Source: an uncultured Lachnospiraceae bacterium
GTDB taxonomy: Bacteria > Bacillota > Clostridia > Lachnospirales > Lachnospiraceae
Direction of reading: 5' to 3'
Assembly (NCBI GenBank): GCA_910576815.1
Contig: CAJTKA010000016.1
Coordinates: forward strand, 1 to 64,000
DNA: 64,000 nucleotides
Of this stretch, positions 23,786 to 32,436 are shown one piece after another. Each line of letters begins with the position of its first letter. The stretch's first letter is position 1. Both the position numbers and the translations under genes were made by a program. The notes beneath the pieces were generated by a model. It had not been told where the DNA came from and made no database searches. It worked only from the letters and a program-made list of their open reading frames with translations.

Positions 23786-24542
23786 TGGTTTCACCTCCCA
23801 ATACAGAAACTACCTCCATGATTTCCTCAAAAAATTCTTTCCGTGATTTTGCCCCACGGTGAATTTCGTTGAAAATTTTCCCGTCCTTAATAAAAAGAAT
23901 ACGGCGGCAATAACTGGCTGTGAAAGAATCATGCGTTACCATGAGAATTGTTGCAGAAAGGTTTTGGTTCAATTCTTCCAGCATATCCAAAAGCATATGG
24001 GAAGAACGGGAATCCAACGCGCCCGTAGGTTCATCAGCCAAAACAAGAGCCGGATTTGTTACCATTGCACGGGCGGCGGCTACACGCTGCTGCTGTCCGC
24101 CGGACATTTGATAGGGGTATTTTTCCAAAACTTCCGTAATATTCAATGCCCTTGCAATTTCCTGTACCCTTTTATCAATTTCTTTTGCTTTTATGCCGGA
24201 AATGGATAGGGCAAGGGAGATATTCTCATACGCAGTCAATGTATCAAGCAGATTAAAGTCTTGAAAGATAAAGCCCAGCTTTTCGCGCCGAAAAGCCGAC
24301 AACTGTTTTCCGCGTAAAGTAGTAATGTCTTTTCCCTCAACTAAAATTTTTCCGCTGGTTACTGTGTCGATTGTGGAAATGCAGTTTAACAATGTTGTCT
24401 TACCAGAGCCGGACGCACCCATGATACCGACAAATTCCCCTTTTCCAACAGACAGGGAAATACGATTAACAGCTTTGGTAATGTTTCCTTTGTTTCCATA
24501 ATATTTTTGAATGTCAGAAACCTCTAAAATCGGGGTATTCAT
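23772..24542 (-). CDS. BceA-type ABC ATP-binding protein
   Basis: 256 residues. Walker A GASGSGKTTLLN, Q loop FIFQDFNLLDTLTAYEN, signature YPYQMSGGQQQRVAAARAM, Walker B ALVLADEPTGALDS and switch histidine VTHDS. This is the MacB/Bce ATPase subgroup and belongs with the permease at 21761. GAAAGGAGC precedes the start. An inverted repeat and a -10 element lie upstream at 24571-24637. Confidence 0.92.
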   Translation of the reverse strand: MNTPILEVSDIQKYYGNKGNITKAVNRISLSVGKGEFVGIMGASGSGKTTLLNCISTIDTVTSGKILVEGKDITTLRGKQLSAFRREKLGFIFQDFNLLDTLTAYENISLALSISGIKAKEIDKRVQEIARALNITEVLEKYPYQMSGGQQQRVAAARAMVTNPALVLADEPTGALDSRSSHMLLDMLEELNQNLSATILMVTHDSFTASYCRRILFIKDGKIFNEIHRGAKSRKEFFEEIMEVVSVLGGETNDRG

Positions 24543-24570
24543 AATTTTGCTCCTTTCGTTTTCCTTTTTT

Positions 24571-24637
24571 GATATTGTACATTCAGAAATTAAAATGCGC
24601 CATTAAATAAGATTACATTTACATTACCGAAATGTAA
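24571..24637 (-). promoter_or_regulatory. Promoter and probable BceR operator of bceAB
   Basis: On the minus strand the inverted repeat TTACATT-TCGGT-AATGTAA (24637-24619) is followed about 43 bases later by TACAAT (24576-24571), a good -10. No clear -35 is seen, as expected for a response-regulator-activated promoter. The repeat type (7-bp arms, 5-bp spacer) resembles BceR-family operators. Confidence 0.5.
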
Positions 24638-24645
24638 GGTTTCGG

Positions 24646-24680
24646 AGAGAAAAGAAGCAGACATTTTTCATGCCTGCTCG
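24646..24680 (-). terminator. Terminator after the BceS-like kinase gene
   Basis: Minus strand AGCAGGCAT (24678-24670) pairs with ATGTCTGCT (24664-24656) with one G-T pair, loop GAAAA, then TCTTTTCTC. It lies 26 bases beyond the kinase stop and upstream of the bceAB promoter, so regulator and transporter are separate transcripts. Confidence 0.65.
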
Positions 24681-24705
24681 TACAATCCCGCTTTGCAGGA
24701 TATTC

Positions 24706-25713
24706 CTATGTCAAATAAAGATTTTCTTTGGGGAACATGATCTTTACGGTTGTCCCATTTTCAAGGCTGCTTGCCACAGATATTTCCATATTCATTTTAC
24801 GGCATAATTTCCGGCATAAATATAACCCAATACCTGTTGATTTTCCAAATTTACGCCCATTTTCCCCGGTAAACCCTTTATCAAAAATCCTCGGAATATC
24901 TGCTTCGGTTATACCAATTCCATTATCGGAGATAGAAAGGCTGCACCCGTTATCAAAAGAACTCCCCTCAAAAGTGAGGATCAGATTTTCTTTTGCATAT
25001 TTTACAGAATTAGCTATGATCTGCCCTATAATGAATATACACCATTTCCGATCAGCAAATACTGGAATATCCAAATTCTCAAATATAGGTCTGCCGTGGG
25101 CTTCAATGATCTGTTTGGAATAACTTTTCAACGCTTCCTGTACCAATGTTTTCAAGGTTGTCTTTTCTATCTTAAAATCTTTTTCTAATGTTGTACTTCT
25201 CGCATAGAAAAGGGCTTGTTCTACAAAATGGTCTATTTTATTCAATTCATCATCTATGCGGATTGTAGAAATATTCTTGTCATTCTCAATGATTAAATGG
25301 GCAGAGGTTATCGGCGTTTTTATTTCATGTACCCACATTTCGATATATTCCCGATATTCTTGATTAGTAGCCCCCGCTTCTGCCAACTTATCATTCATGT
25401 ACTTATTAGACAGGCGTAGAATTTGGTATAACAGTTTCCCGTCAAGAAATCCCGGCTTTTCTATAAGCTCTGCTAATAAAGTCTTGTCGTCAAGTCCGTC
25501 AAATAAAGCCATAAATCCGCAGTAATATTTCTTTTTTCTTGTGTAGTCCCATAACAAGGCTGCAAGAAAGGAAAAGCTAAATATTATTTCGATATAAATA
25601 ATAAATTCATAACGCAATCCCATTAACCAAAGAAGCCCCATAGAAAAAATAACAGCTACCAAAAACATTACAACAGAAAAAAGGCGGTCAATTATATAAT
25701 CGGTCAGTTTCAT
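24706..25713 (-). CDS. BceS-type intramembrane-sensing histidine kinase
   Basis: 335 residues. Two N-terminal helices (about 12-32 and 36-56) with almost no extracellular loop, the mark of BceS kinases that sense through BceAB. The phospho-acceptor histidine is in IEMWVHEIKTPITSAHLIIE. ATPase motifs: IIANSVKYA (N box), LSISDNGIGITEADIPRIFD (G1), GKSTGIGLYLCRKLCRKM (G2). Its start overlaps the response regulator stop by 4 bases. Confidence 0.92.
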   Translation of the reverse strand: MKLTDYIIDRLFSVVMFLVAVIFSMGLLWLMGLRYEFIIYIEIIFSFSFLAALLWDYTRKKKYYCGFMALFDGLDDKTLLAELIEKPGFLDGKLLYQILRLSNKYMNDKLAEAGATNQEYREYIEMWVHEIKTPITSAHLIIENDKNISTIRIDDELNKIDHFVEQALFYARSTTLEKDFKIEKTTLKTLVQEALKSYSKQIIEAHGRPIFENLDIPVFADRKWCIFIIGQIIANSVKYAKENLILTFEGSSFDNGCSLSISDNGIGITEADIPRIFDKGFTGENGRKFGKSTGIGLYLCRKLCRKMNMEISVASSLENGTTVKIMFPKENLYLT

Positions 25714-26372
25714 ACTTTGTACCCCAATCCACGTTTTGTTTCCAAATAATCGGGCGCGCCAATCTCCGATAACTTCTTACGCAATCGCACAATATTAACA
25801 TTGAGTGTGTTTTCGTCTATAAATTCGTCGCTCTGCCATAATTCATCTATGATCGCGTCACGCGGTATCACATTGCCTTTGTTTACAACCAGCAAGCGCA
25901 GTATGCCAAGCTCATTTTTTGTTAAATCTACCTCTTTATCTCCATAAGAAGCAGTAGCCTTTAGCAGATTGATTGTCAGCCCTTTATGGATAAGGACAGA
26001 ATTAACCTGTGCTTCATAAGTCCTTTTTAATATTTTTTGAATACGCGCTATCAATACCTGTGCGTTATAAGGCTTTGATATAAAATCGTCTGCGCCGATA
26101 TTTAGGCTCATCAATTCGTCAAAGTCTGTATTTCTGCTTGTCAGAACGATAATCGGAATATCCGACTGTTTCCGAATCTCACGGCATATCGTATAACCGT
26201 CTTGATATGGCAAGTTTATATCCAGCAGTACAAGGTCTGCTTCCGCTTTCAAAATATGGTCTATAATATGTGCGAAATCAGTACTGCTTTCATAAGCATA
26301 TCCATATTTCTGTAACAGAACGGACAACTCTTTACAAATCTCTGTTTCATCTTCAACAACAAATATTTTCAC
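25710..26372 (-). CDS. BceR-type OmpR-family response regulator
   Basis: 220 residues. Receiver: VEDETEICKELSVLL, phospho-acceptor DLVLLDINLPYQDGYTIC, VLTSRNTDFDE, DDFISKPYNAQVL. Winged helix: LTKNELGILRLLVVNKGNVI through RLRKKLSEIGAPDYLETKRG. It overlaps the small helix-turn-helix gene upstream by 4 bases and the kinase gene downstream by 4 bases. It should activate bceAB through the repeat at 24619. Confidence 0.92.
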   Translation of the reverse strand: MKIFVVEDETEICKELSVLLQKYGYAYESSTDFAHIIDHILKAEADLVLLDINLPYQDGYTICREIRKQSDIPIIVLTSRNTDFDELMSLNIGADDFISKPYNAQVLIARIQKILKRTYEAQVNSVLIHKGLTINLLKATASYGDKEVDLTKNELGILRLLVVNKGNVIPRDAIIDELWQSDEFIDENTLNVNIVRLRKKLSEIGAPDYLETKRGLGYKV

Positions 26373-26557
26373 TTTCTGTTTTCCTCCCGTTTCCTTTTAT
26401 CTACTGGCTTTTCAGCGTCCTTTGGTATCAGCCACAAGCGGCTGAATTTTGCCACGCCCGGTATACGGTTTTCCTCACATAGCTTTTGCACCCGTCTTTC
26501 TGAAATGCCCCATTTCTTCGCCGCTTCCGGGGCAGAAATATACTCTAACATCTTCAT
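26369..26557 (-). CDS. Small MerR/excisionase-type helix-turn-helix protein
   Basis: 62 residues (60 from the second ATG at 26551). EYISAPEAAKKWGISERRVQ then KLCEENRIPGVAKFSRLWLI is a MerR-like/excisionase-type winged helix, where the first helix pair reads DNA. The basic tail DKRKREENRK supports DNA binding. It precedes bceR with a 4-base overlap, so it may regulate the cargo operon or serve the element as an excisionase; sequence alone does not decide. Confidence 0.7.
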   Translation of the reverse strand: MKMLEYISAPEAAKKWGISERRVQKLCEENRIPGVAKFSRLWLIPKDAEKPVDKRKREENRK

Positions 26558-26718
26558 TCACCCTTCCCATAAATTCTATTGCTATAATTATATACGGTTA
26601 GCCGAATAAATGCAAGATTCACCCCCGTCTTTTTGTAATTATTTAGGCCATTCAATGTAACTGTGTGAACGTATTCAATCAAAAAAGTAAACTGTACAAT
26701 ACAATAGGGTGAACAAAT

Positions 26719-27084
26719 ATGTCAAAAAGACCAGTACCACGATATGATTTTAAGGCTTTTGGGGCGGCAATCAAGGCTGCACGGACAGGGCGCAGGGAAT
26801 CCAGAAAAAAAGTTTGCGATGAGATGTTTATCTCACCTCACTACCTTGCGAACATTGAAAACAAGGGGCAACACCCAAGTCTGCAAATCTTCTTTGAGCT
26901 TATGCTCCGCTACAATATATCCGTAGACCAGTTTCTCTTAGACAAGCCTGCAGGAAAAGACACCCGGCGATTACAGCTGGACGCATTGCTGGATAGTATG
27001 AGTGACAACGGGCTACAGATTGTGACCGCAACAGCCAAGAAAATTGCAGAGATAGAAAGGCCGCAGGAAATGGAGAACACATAA
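26719..27084 (+). CDS. XRE-family transcriptional regulator of the element
   Basis: 121 residues. The helix-turn-helix is FGAAIKAARTGRRESRKKVC followed by MFISPHYLANIENKGQHPSL. The C-terminal part is helical (LDALLDSMSDNGLQIVTATA). It is the only plus-strand gene in the element and is divergent from the helix-turn-helix/bceR genes, the usual position for a repressor. A ribosome binding site is weak (TAGGGTGAAC). Confidence 0.8.
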   Translation: MSKRPVPRYDFKAFGAAIKAARTGRRESRKKVCDEMFISPHYLANIENKGQHPSLQIFFELMLRYNISVDQFLLDKPAGKDTRRLQLDALLDSMSDNGLQIVTATAKKIAEIERPQEMENT

Positions 27085-27108
27085 CCCGTGTTCTCCATTT
27101 CCTGGCTG

Positions 27109-27408
27109 TCAACTTAACTGGCATTGTTCTTGTAATATTTTACACCTTATTTTTATTTCCGCTTCTTCTGACGGATTCAGTTCTCTGTCATTCTCCGTCA
27201 TCTGATCTTCCAGGAAACCGGCATAGGCGTCCAGCAGGGTGTTCAATAACATTTCCGGCGTTTCCATAAGTTCTGCCTGATACCATTCATTCCTTTCCGG
27301 CTCCCATGCCATCAGAGTATACCCATGGCTGGTAAGAACAACTTCATAAAGAGGGTCTTGCTGAAGGTAATCGCTAAACACATTTAATACTTTCTCAAAA
27401 GTCAACAT
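27109..27408 (-). CDS. Conserved element-borne protein of unknown function
   Basis: 99 residues, acidic: MLTFEKVLNVFSDYLQQDPL, then YTLMAWEPERNEWYQAELME and a C-terminal helical segment with IKIRCKILQEQCQ. Similar small proteins stand next to TnpV in clostridial elements, but I know no function. GGGAGAAAGACG precedes the start. It lies between TnpV and the convergent XRE gene. Confidence 0.6.
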   Translation of the reverse strand: MLTFEKVLNVFSDYLQQDPLYEVVLTSHGYTLMAWEPERNEWYQAELMETPEMLLNTLLDAYAGFLEDQMTENDRELNPSEEAEIKIRCKILQEQCQLS

Positions 27409-27426
27409 TCGTCTTTCTCCCTTCCA

Positions 27427-27780
27427 TCAGTCATAAATCAATTCACTTTGTATGATTTCCTCTGCCTGCGCCTTTAATGTATTCATCAGCCCCACCCATT
27501 TCATCTGGTTGGCTGCTTTCAGTTCCTCGGTCACACCGGCGGCCTTCATCAGCTGCGGCATAAGAATATCCATTCGCTCATTGGCAGCCTTGTCAATCTC
27601 CAACAAATGGGGATAGAGTTTTTCCGTCAGGAGCAGGCTGGTATACAGCCCTTTCCGGTGTTCTTTCAGATAGCGGAACCTCATGCGCCCATACTTGCCG
27701 ATTGGCGTGTCCGGCTGCTCTTTTAATACCAGATTCGGGAGATAGTAATCTCCAACTTTTGTATAAGTCAGTCCATTCAT
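27427..27780 (-). CDS. tnpV: TnpV-family transposon protein
   Basis: 117 residues. LTYTKVGDYYLPNLVLKEQP, GKYGRMRFRYLKEHRKGLYT and the final helix LNTLKAQAEEIIQSELIYD are typical of TnpV of Tn4451. It overlaps the recombinase stop by 4 bases, as in Tn4451 where tnpV follows tnpX. Role unknown. Confidence 0.9.
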   Translation of the reverse strand: MNGLTYTKVGDYYLPNLVLKEQPDTPIGKYGRMRFRYLKEHRKGLYTSLLLTEKLYPHLLEIDKAANERMDILMPQLMKAAGVTEELKAANQMKWVGLMNTLKAQAEEIIQSELIYD

Positions 27781-28380
27781 GTGTATGCCTCCTTGCCTTT
27801 TCTGTGGTATGCCAGCCGCCTACATAGCGGCTCTGTCCGGTACTGGTGCTTTTTGGGGTTCTTTCTTTGGCAGGCTGCTGGCCGATGGATAGCGGCTTTC
27901 TTCGCCTCGATTTCAGCCTTTTTCTTTACCCTGATTTTTTCCTCGTACCGTTTCTGTGTCCCGTTGGCTTTGCGCCGGAGATATGCCTGGTGCAGCTTGT
28001 CCTTGCGTTCCTCTTTCTTCCGCAGGGTTTCCAGTTCCTCCGGCGTGAGGTTTACTTCCCCGAAGTGAGGCGGTATGTATTTCCCGACAAAATTGAAGTA
28101 AATCTCAACCTCCTGTGTGGTTTCAGCGCTGCCTTTCCGGTCACGCTCATGAACAAGGATTTTCTCCACAAACTCATTCAGCATGGTGGTAGTCAGGTTG
28201 TCAAAATTCTCATACTTGTCAACAAGGGCGATAAATTTCTCCGCTGATTTCCGGCTCTGCTCATATCCGGCGATTGCCTTTTCCAGTTCGGCAATCTCGC
28301 CGGAAAGGGATTCCTGTTCCTTTGCGTACTGTGCGTCCAGGGCGGCATATCTTGCGTCCGGCAGCTTGCCCAGCACATCA
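27777..28380 (-). pseudogene. C-terminal part of a Tn4451/TnpX-type large serine recombinase
   Basis: About 200 residues from LGKLPDARYAALDAQYAKEQ through SAEKFIALVDKYENFDNLTT and HERDRKGSAETTQEVEIYFN to the basic end. These are the coiled-coil and C-terminal segments of large serine recombinases. The N-terminal catalytic domain with the active serine and the zinc-ribbon, roughly 330-350 residues, is absent: upstream of the junction the sequence is alpha-galactosidase. No transposition by this gene is possible. The junction shares a short GATGTG-like stretch. Confidence 0.85.
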
Positions 28381-30478
28381 AATCCGCCCCGTAATAGCAT
28401 TTGCCGCTCTCCGTATCCCGGTACACCGAAGCGACGTCAAGTCCTCTCAATTTCACATAGCTCACCGACATATTACCATGCGTCTCCAGCATCACCACAC
28501 TGAGCAGCGCGCGGTCTTTCTCCTTAGAGACAAACATCCACGCCGTATACGCCGCCGTAAACGGATCGGACAGCCGATAATACCTGCCCCGCCGTATCAG
28601 TTCTTCCCATTTCTTATACTGTGCGATCTGCTCCCTGACTGCCGCCTTTTCTTCTTCCGTCAGCTTTTCGGGGTCCAGCTCATAACCGAACGCGCCCGCC
28701 ATCGCTACCACGCTTCTTGTGTGCAGGCTCACGCTCCTGCCGGTCTGATGGTTGGGCACCGCCGACACATGGGAACAGACGGTGGACGCCGGATAAAAGA
28801 AGGAAGTGCCGTACTGGATCCGCAGCCTGTCCAGCGCATCCGTGTTATCGCTGCACCAGATCTGAGGCGTGTAGTAGAGCATCCCCGCATCAAACCTGCC
28901 GCCGCCGCTGCAGCCCTCTATCAGAAGATACGGATATTTTTGCAGCAGTCTTTCCAGGAAATCATATACCCCGAGCACATAATCGTAAGTCACCTTGCCC
29001 TGCACCGTTTTCCCTGAAAATACATCCACAATGCTGCGGTTCATATCCCATTTCACATACTCGATGTTTCCCTGGTCAAGAATATCACAGATCTGCCCGA
29101 AAATATGATCTCTCACATCTTTTCTGGAAAAGTCCAACACCAGTTGGTTCCTGCTTCTGACAGGCTCCCTGCCGGAAATCCGCAGCACCCAGTCGGGATG
29201 TTTCCTGTACAGTTCGCTGTCCTCCGACACCATCTCCGGCTCGATCCAGATACCGAATTTTATACCCTCCGCATTGACTTTTTCTATCAGCTCCTGCAGG
29301 GTGCAGCCCAGTTTTTTCTCGTTGACCTGCCAGTCTCCAAGCCCGCTGTTATCGTCCTCCCGCTTTCCAAACCACCCATCGTCCATCACAAGCATATCGA
29401 TGCCCAGCGCCGCCGTGCTCCCTGCCAGTTTTAATATGGTCTGCCCGTCGAAGGCAAAGTACGCCGTCTCCCAACTGTTGAGCAATACGGGACGGGGCGC
29501 GTCCTGAAACTTCCCTCGGCAAAGATGCTCTCTGATGCAGTCATGAAAATGTGCGGAAAGCAAACCGAATCCCTGATCGGAATAGCACAGGATCGTCTCG
29601 GGAATCGTCAGCTTCTCCCCCTGCACTAACGTGTAGTGAAATAAATCGCTCTGCAATCCCATCAAAAGCCTTGTCTGGTCATACTGATCCCGCTCCGCCT
29701 CGCAGAGGAAATTGCCGCTGTAGACAAAGACCATACCGTAGCAGCTTCCCGCATCCTCCGTGGCGTTTTTGTCCGCTAGGATCACCGCCGGATTATACTG
29801 GTGGCTGGAAGTCCCTCTGCGTCTGCCGATGGCGTAAGTGCCGTGCCTCAGCGTCTCCCGCTGTAAATTTCTCTCCATGGTATGCCTGCCGTAAAAGCTC
29901 AACAGATCAAAGCTTCCCGTAACAAAATCCAGACAGGCGGACACCGCCTTCTCGACCGTCACATTTTTGCTTCCCCGATTTTCCAGGATAGCGCTTCTGG
30001 TGATGATATCCGCTTCTTCCAGCACGCCGTAGAGAAGTGTCACCCGCAAGCCGCTCACCTTATCCTCCAAAGTGATCTCCAGCGTCTGCGCCTCTCCTGC
30101 GTCAGCATAGACTGCCGGAAGTCCCGGCAGCCCATACTTTCCTTCCTTGATCTCATGAGCGATATAGCGTAAGTCACAGCACTCAGAACCGTCTTCGTTT
30201 CGGACGATCAAGGCGCTGTTTCTGAAATCCCCAACGCCCATCAGCGGATATTCCTGCGGCAGTGCATCCAGAGAGTACGTCCTGTCGTTCCCCACATCCC
30301 ACGGATTCCCGGAAAACCCTCTGTCATAACAGGTGAGCAGATAATCCATATTTCCATACACACGCCCGCCATAATACAGATGCAGCAAAAATCCGTACGC
30401 ATCCACTTTCATTTGATAAGAGGTGTATGCTGTATCCAAAGCAAAAATCCGATTTTCCTGCTGAAATCTACTTGCCAT
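28380..30478 (-). pseudogene. GH36 alpha-galactosidase lacking its C-terminal end
   Basis: About 700 residues remain. The family removes alpha-1,6-galactose from raffinose-type sugars. The nucleophile is in VKWDMN (Asp about residue 476) and the acid/base in WCSDNTDA (Asp about 544); EGCSGGGRFDAGML is also diagnostic. Homology stops after YYGADLM, and the frame then reads out of frame into the recombinase to a stop at 28193. By comparison with members of about 735-740 residues, some 40 residues of the last beta-sandwich are lost. Catalytic domain is whole, but stability may suffer. It follows two ABC permease genes by 25 bases. Confidence 0.85.
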
Positions 30479-30502
30479 AATCGTTCCCTTCCTACAAAAT
30501 GA

Positions 30503-31345
30503 TTACTTCACCGCTCCGTTTACCACCCCATTCAAAATCTGTTTCTGGCAGATCACATAGAATACCAGAATCGGGATCAGCGACAGCAGATAGGATGCAA
30601 ACGCCAGATTATAGTTGGTTCCAAACTGCGACTGGAAATTGAGCTGCGCAAGCGGCAGTGTATTCTCGGAAGATCCCGCCATGATGATGAGCGGCGTCAT
30701 CACATCATTCCAGACCGCCAGCGCCGTGATGACCGCCACCGTCGCGTGCATCGGCTTCATGATCGGGAAAATGATGGCCCAATAGGTCCGCCAGGTGGAA
30801 GCGCCGTCCACTCTCGCCGCCTCCTCAAGCGCCAGTGGAATGTTGGTAAGATAGCCCGAGTACAGCATGACATTCATCGGCATATAAAATACCACATACA
30901 ACAGGATCACGCCGAACCAGTTCGCAAGTCCCATCTCCGCCGTCTGCTTAGCAAGCGGCATCATCAGGATCGCAAAAGGCACGAACATACCGCTGACGAT
31001 AAACAGGTATACAAAGTTATAAAATTTACTTTTCTTATTTCGCCCCAGCGTATAGCCCATCAGCGAATGGATCAAAATAGAAAGCCCCACCGTCAACACG
31101 GAGATTAAAAGGCTGTTCTTTAAGGAATTCCAGAAATCCGTCACCCGCATGGCCTCCCTAAAATTGTCAAGGCTCCACACCTTGGGCAGCGATAAGATAC
31201 CGCTGATGCTGTTGGTCATCTCCGAAGGCTGTTTGAATGCGATCACAACAGTCATGTAAAGCGGAAAGATGATCGTGGAAAGACCGAGAATCAAAAGCAC
31301 CATAGCAGTTCTGTTTGATTTTCCGACTGTCGATGTTTTCTTCAT
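30503..31345 (-). CDS. Sugar ABC transporter permease, MalG/RafG type
   Basis: 280 residues with six membrane segments. The EAA loop for ATPase contact is EEAARVDGASTWRTYWAIIF. It overlaps the partner permease gene by 4 bases and precedes the alpha-galactosidase, so raffinose or melibiose-type oligosaccharides are the likely substrate. No ATPase gene is present; such systems commonly use a shared MsmK-type ATPase. The binding protein gene upstream survives only as a fragment, so the importer is probably inactive. Confidence 0.9.
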   Translation of the reverse strand: MKKTSTVGKSNRTAMVLLILGLSTIIFPLYMTVVIAFKQPSEMTNSISGILSLPKVWSLDNFREAMRVTDFWNSLKNSLLISVLTVGLSILIHSLMGYTLGRNKKSKFYNFVYLFIVSGMFVPFAILMMPLAKQTAEMGLANWFGVILLYVVFYMPMNVMLYSGYLTNIPLALEEAARVDGASTWRTYWAIIFPIMKPMHATVAVITALAVWNDVMTPLIIMAGSSENTLPLAQLNFQSQFGTNYNLAFASYLLSLIPILVFYVICQKQILNGVVNGAVK

Positions 31346-32217
31346 AACTGCTCCTCCTTTGAACTGGAAAATTTCATCTGCGCCACAGAGATCACTACGA
31401 TCACAATAAAGAATACCACCGCGTTTGCACTCTGGAAGCCGAACTGTCCGCCCGACATACCGTTGTTGTAGATCAGGTAGGAGATGGACTCCGTGCTCTG
31501 CGCGGGACCGCCCTTGGTCAGGGCGATGATCTGGTCAAACACCATCAGGAAGTTTTTCACGCACAATACCATATTGATGGAGAAAAACGGAATGATCAGC
31601 GGAAATGTCAGATGCTTGAACTGCTTCCAGCCGGTAGCGCCATCCAGACCACCCGCCTCGTAAACATCCTCGGGCACGGTCTGTAATCCCGAGATATAGA
31701 TGATCGTATTCATGGCAATGGCCTGCCATGCGCAGACGATCATCACGCCAATCCATGCCTTGCTCGGGCTTGACAGGATGCTGGAACTGAGCGACGTTAC
31801 GCCTGTCATATCCGCCAGCGCAGGCACGATGTAAGTAAAGAAGTAGTTGAAAATGTAACCTACTACCAGGGAACCGAGTATGTTCGGCAAAAAGTACGCC
31901 CCGCGGAAAAATCCCTTCGCCCGAATCTTGCTGTTTAGTAAAAGCGCCATGATCAGACTGAGCACATTCACCACAATGGTGGTCACCAGCGCAAGCTTGA
32001 TGGTAAACAGGTAGGATTTCCCTACGCGTGCATCCGAAAACAAATCGATGTAGTTGCGAAGCCCCACCCAGTCATGACTGCCAAAGCCTCGGTAATTGGT
32101 AAAGCTGTAGAGGGCGCCGCGGATCAGCGGAATCGTGTTAAAGCAGATAAACAGCGCCAGAATCGGTATCGTTATCAGTAAAAACGTTCTTTTTCTTTCA
32201 TTTTCATGTTTTGACAT
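31342..32217 (-). CDS. Sugar ABC transporter permease, MalF/RafF type
   Basis: 291 residues with six membrane segments. The EAA loop is YEAGGLDGATGWKQFKHLTF. GGGGGTAAAATGGG-like purine-rich sequence precedes the start. It is the first intact gene of the operon. Upstream, only the C-terminal end of a binding protein remains and the promoter region is gone through a deletion. Confidence 0.9.
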   Translation of the reverse strand: MSKHENERKRTFLLITIPILALFICFNTIPLIRGALYSFTNYRGFGSHDWVGLRNYIDLFSDARVGKSYLFTIKLALVTTIVVNVLSLIMALLLNSKIRAKGFFRGAYFLPNILGSLVVGYIFNYFFTYIVPALADMTGVTSLSSSILSSPSKAWIGVMIVCAWQAIAMNTIIYISGLQTVPEDVYEAGGLDGATGWKQFKHLTFPLIIPFFSINMVLCVKNFLMVFDQIIALTKGGPAQSTESISYLIYNNGMSGGQFGFQSANAVVFFIVIVVISVAQMKFSSSKEEQL

Positions 32218-32234
32218 CCCATTTTACCCCCTTC

Positions 32235-32436
32235 CTACTGTGCACTTCCGTGTGCCGCTTCATACTCCTGCACCATACGGATGATATCTCTGTTATATCT
32301 CTGCCAGCTCATGTCGAAATTTTTCAAAAACGCATCTTTATCCTTCTCAATGAGGAAGGTCTGCAGCAGCGCATCCACCGACATCTCCGATGGATAATAG
32401 TGATCCTGGTAATCTGTCATATTGCCGCTTGCGTGT
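32235..32436 (-). pseudogene. C-terminal fragment of a sugar ABC substrate-binding protein
   Basis: About 65 residues (YQDHYYPSEMSVDALLQTFL, then KDAFLKNFDMSWQRYNRDII) that fit the final helices of a CUT1-family binding protein. The remaining upstream frame to 32882 is antisense to an AraC regulator. About 350 N-terminal residues, including the lipoprotein signal, are missing. Location directly before the two permease genes supports the assignment. Confidence 0.62.

Larger units (their letters stand above)
14180..28380 (-). mobile_element. Tn4451-like integrative mobilizable element with bacitracin-type cargo, recombinase truncated
   Basis: Recognised parts in order on the minus strand: C-terminal part of a large serine recombinase, TnpV, small proteins, BceRS-BceAB cargo, sigma-like factors, transfer-assisting protein, DUF3847, oriT, MobQ relaxase, cysteine-rich VLP protein, replication proteins and TnpW. 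This order is that of Tn4451-family elements, where the recombinase lies at one end and TnpW at the other. The right boundary at about 28380 is not a natural end, because the recombinase lacks its catalytic N-terminal half. The left boundary is placed between TnpW and the Rpn gene; I could not identify terminal inverted repeats or the GA target dinucleotides with confidence. Confidence 0.82.
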
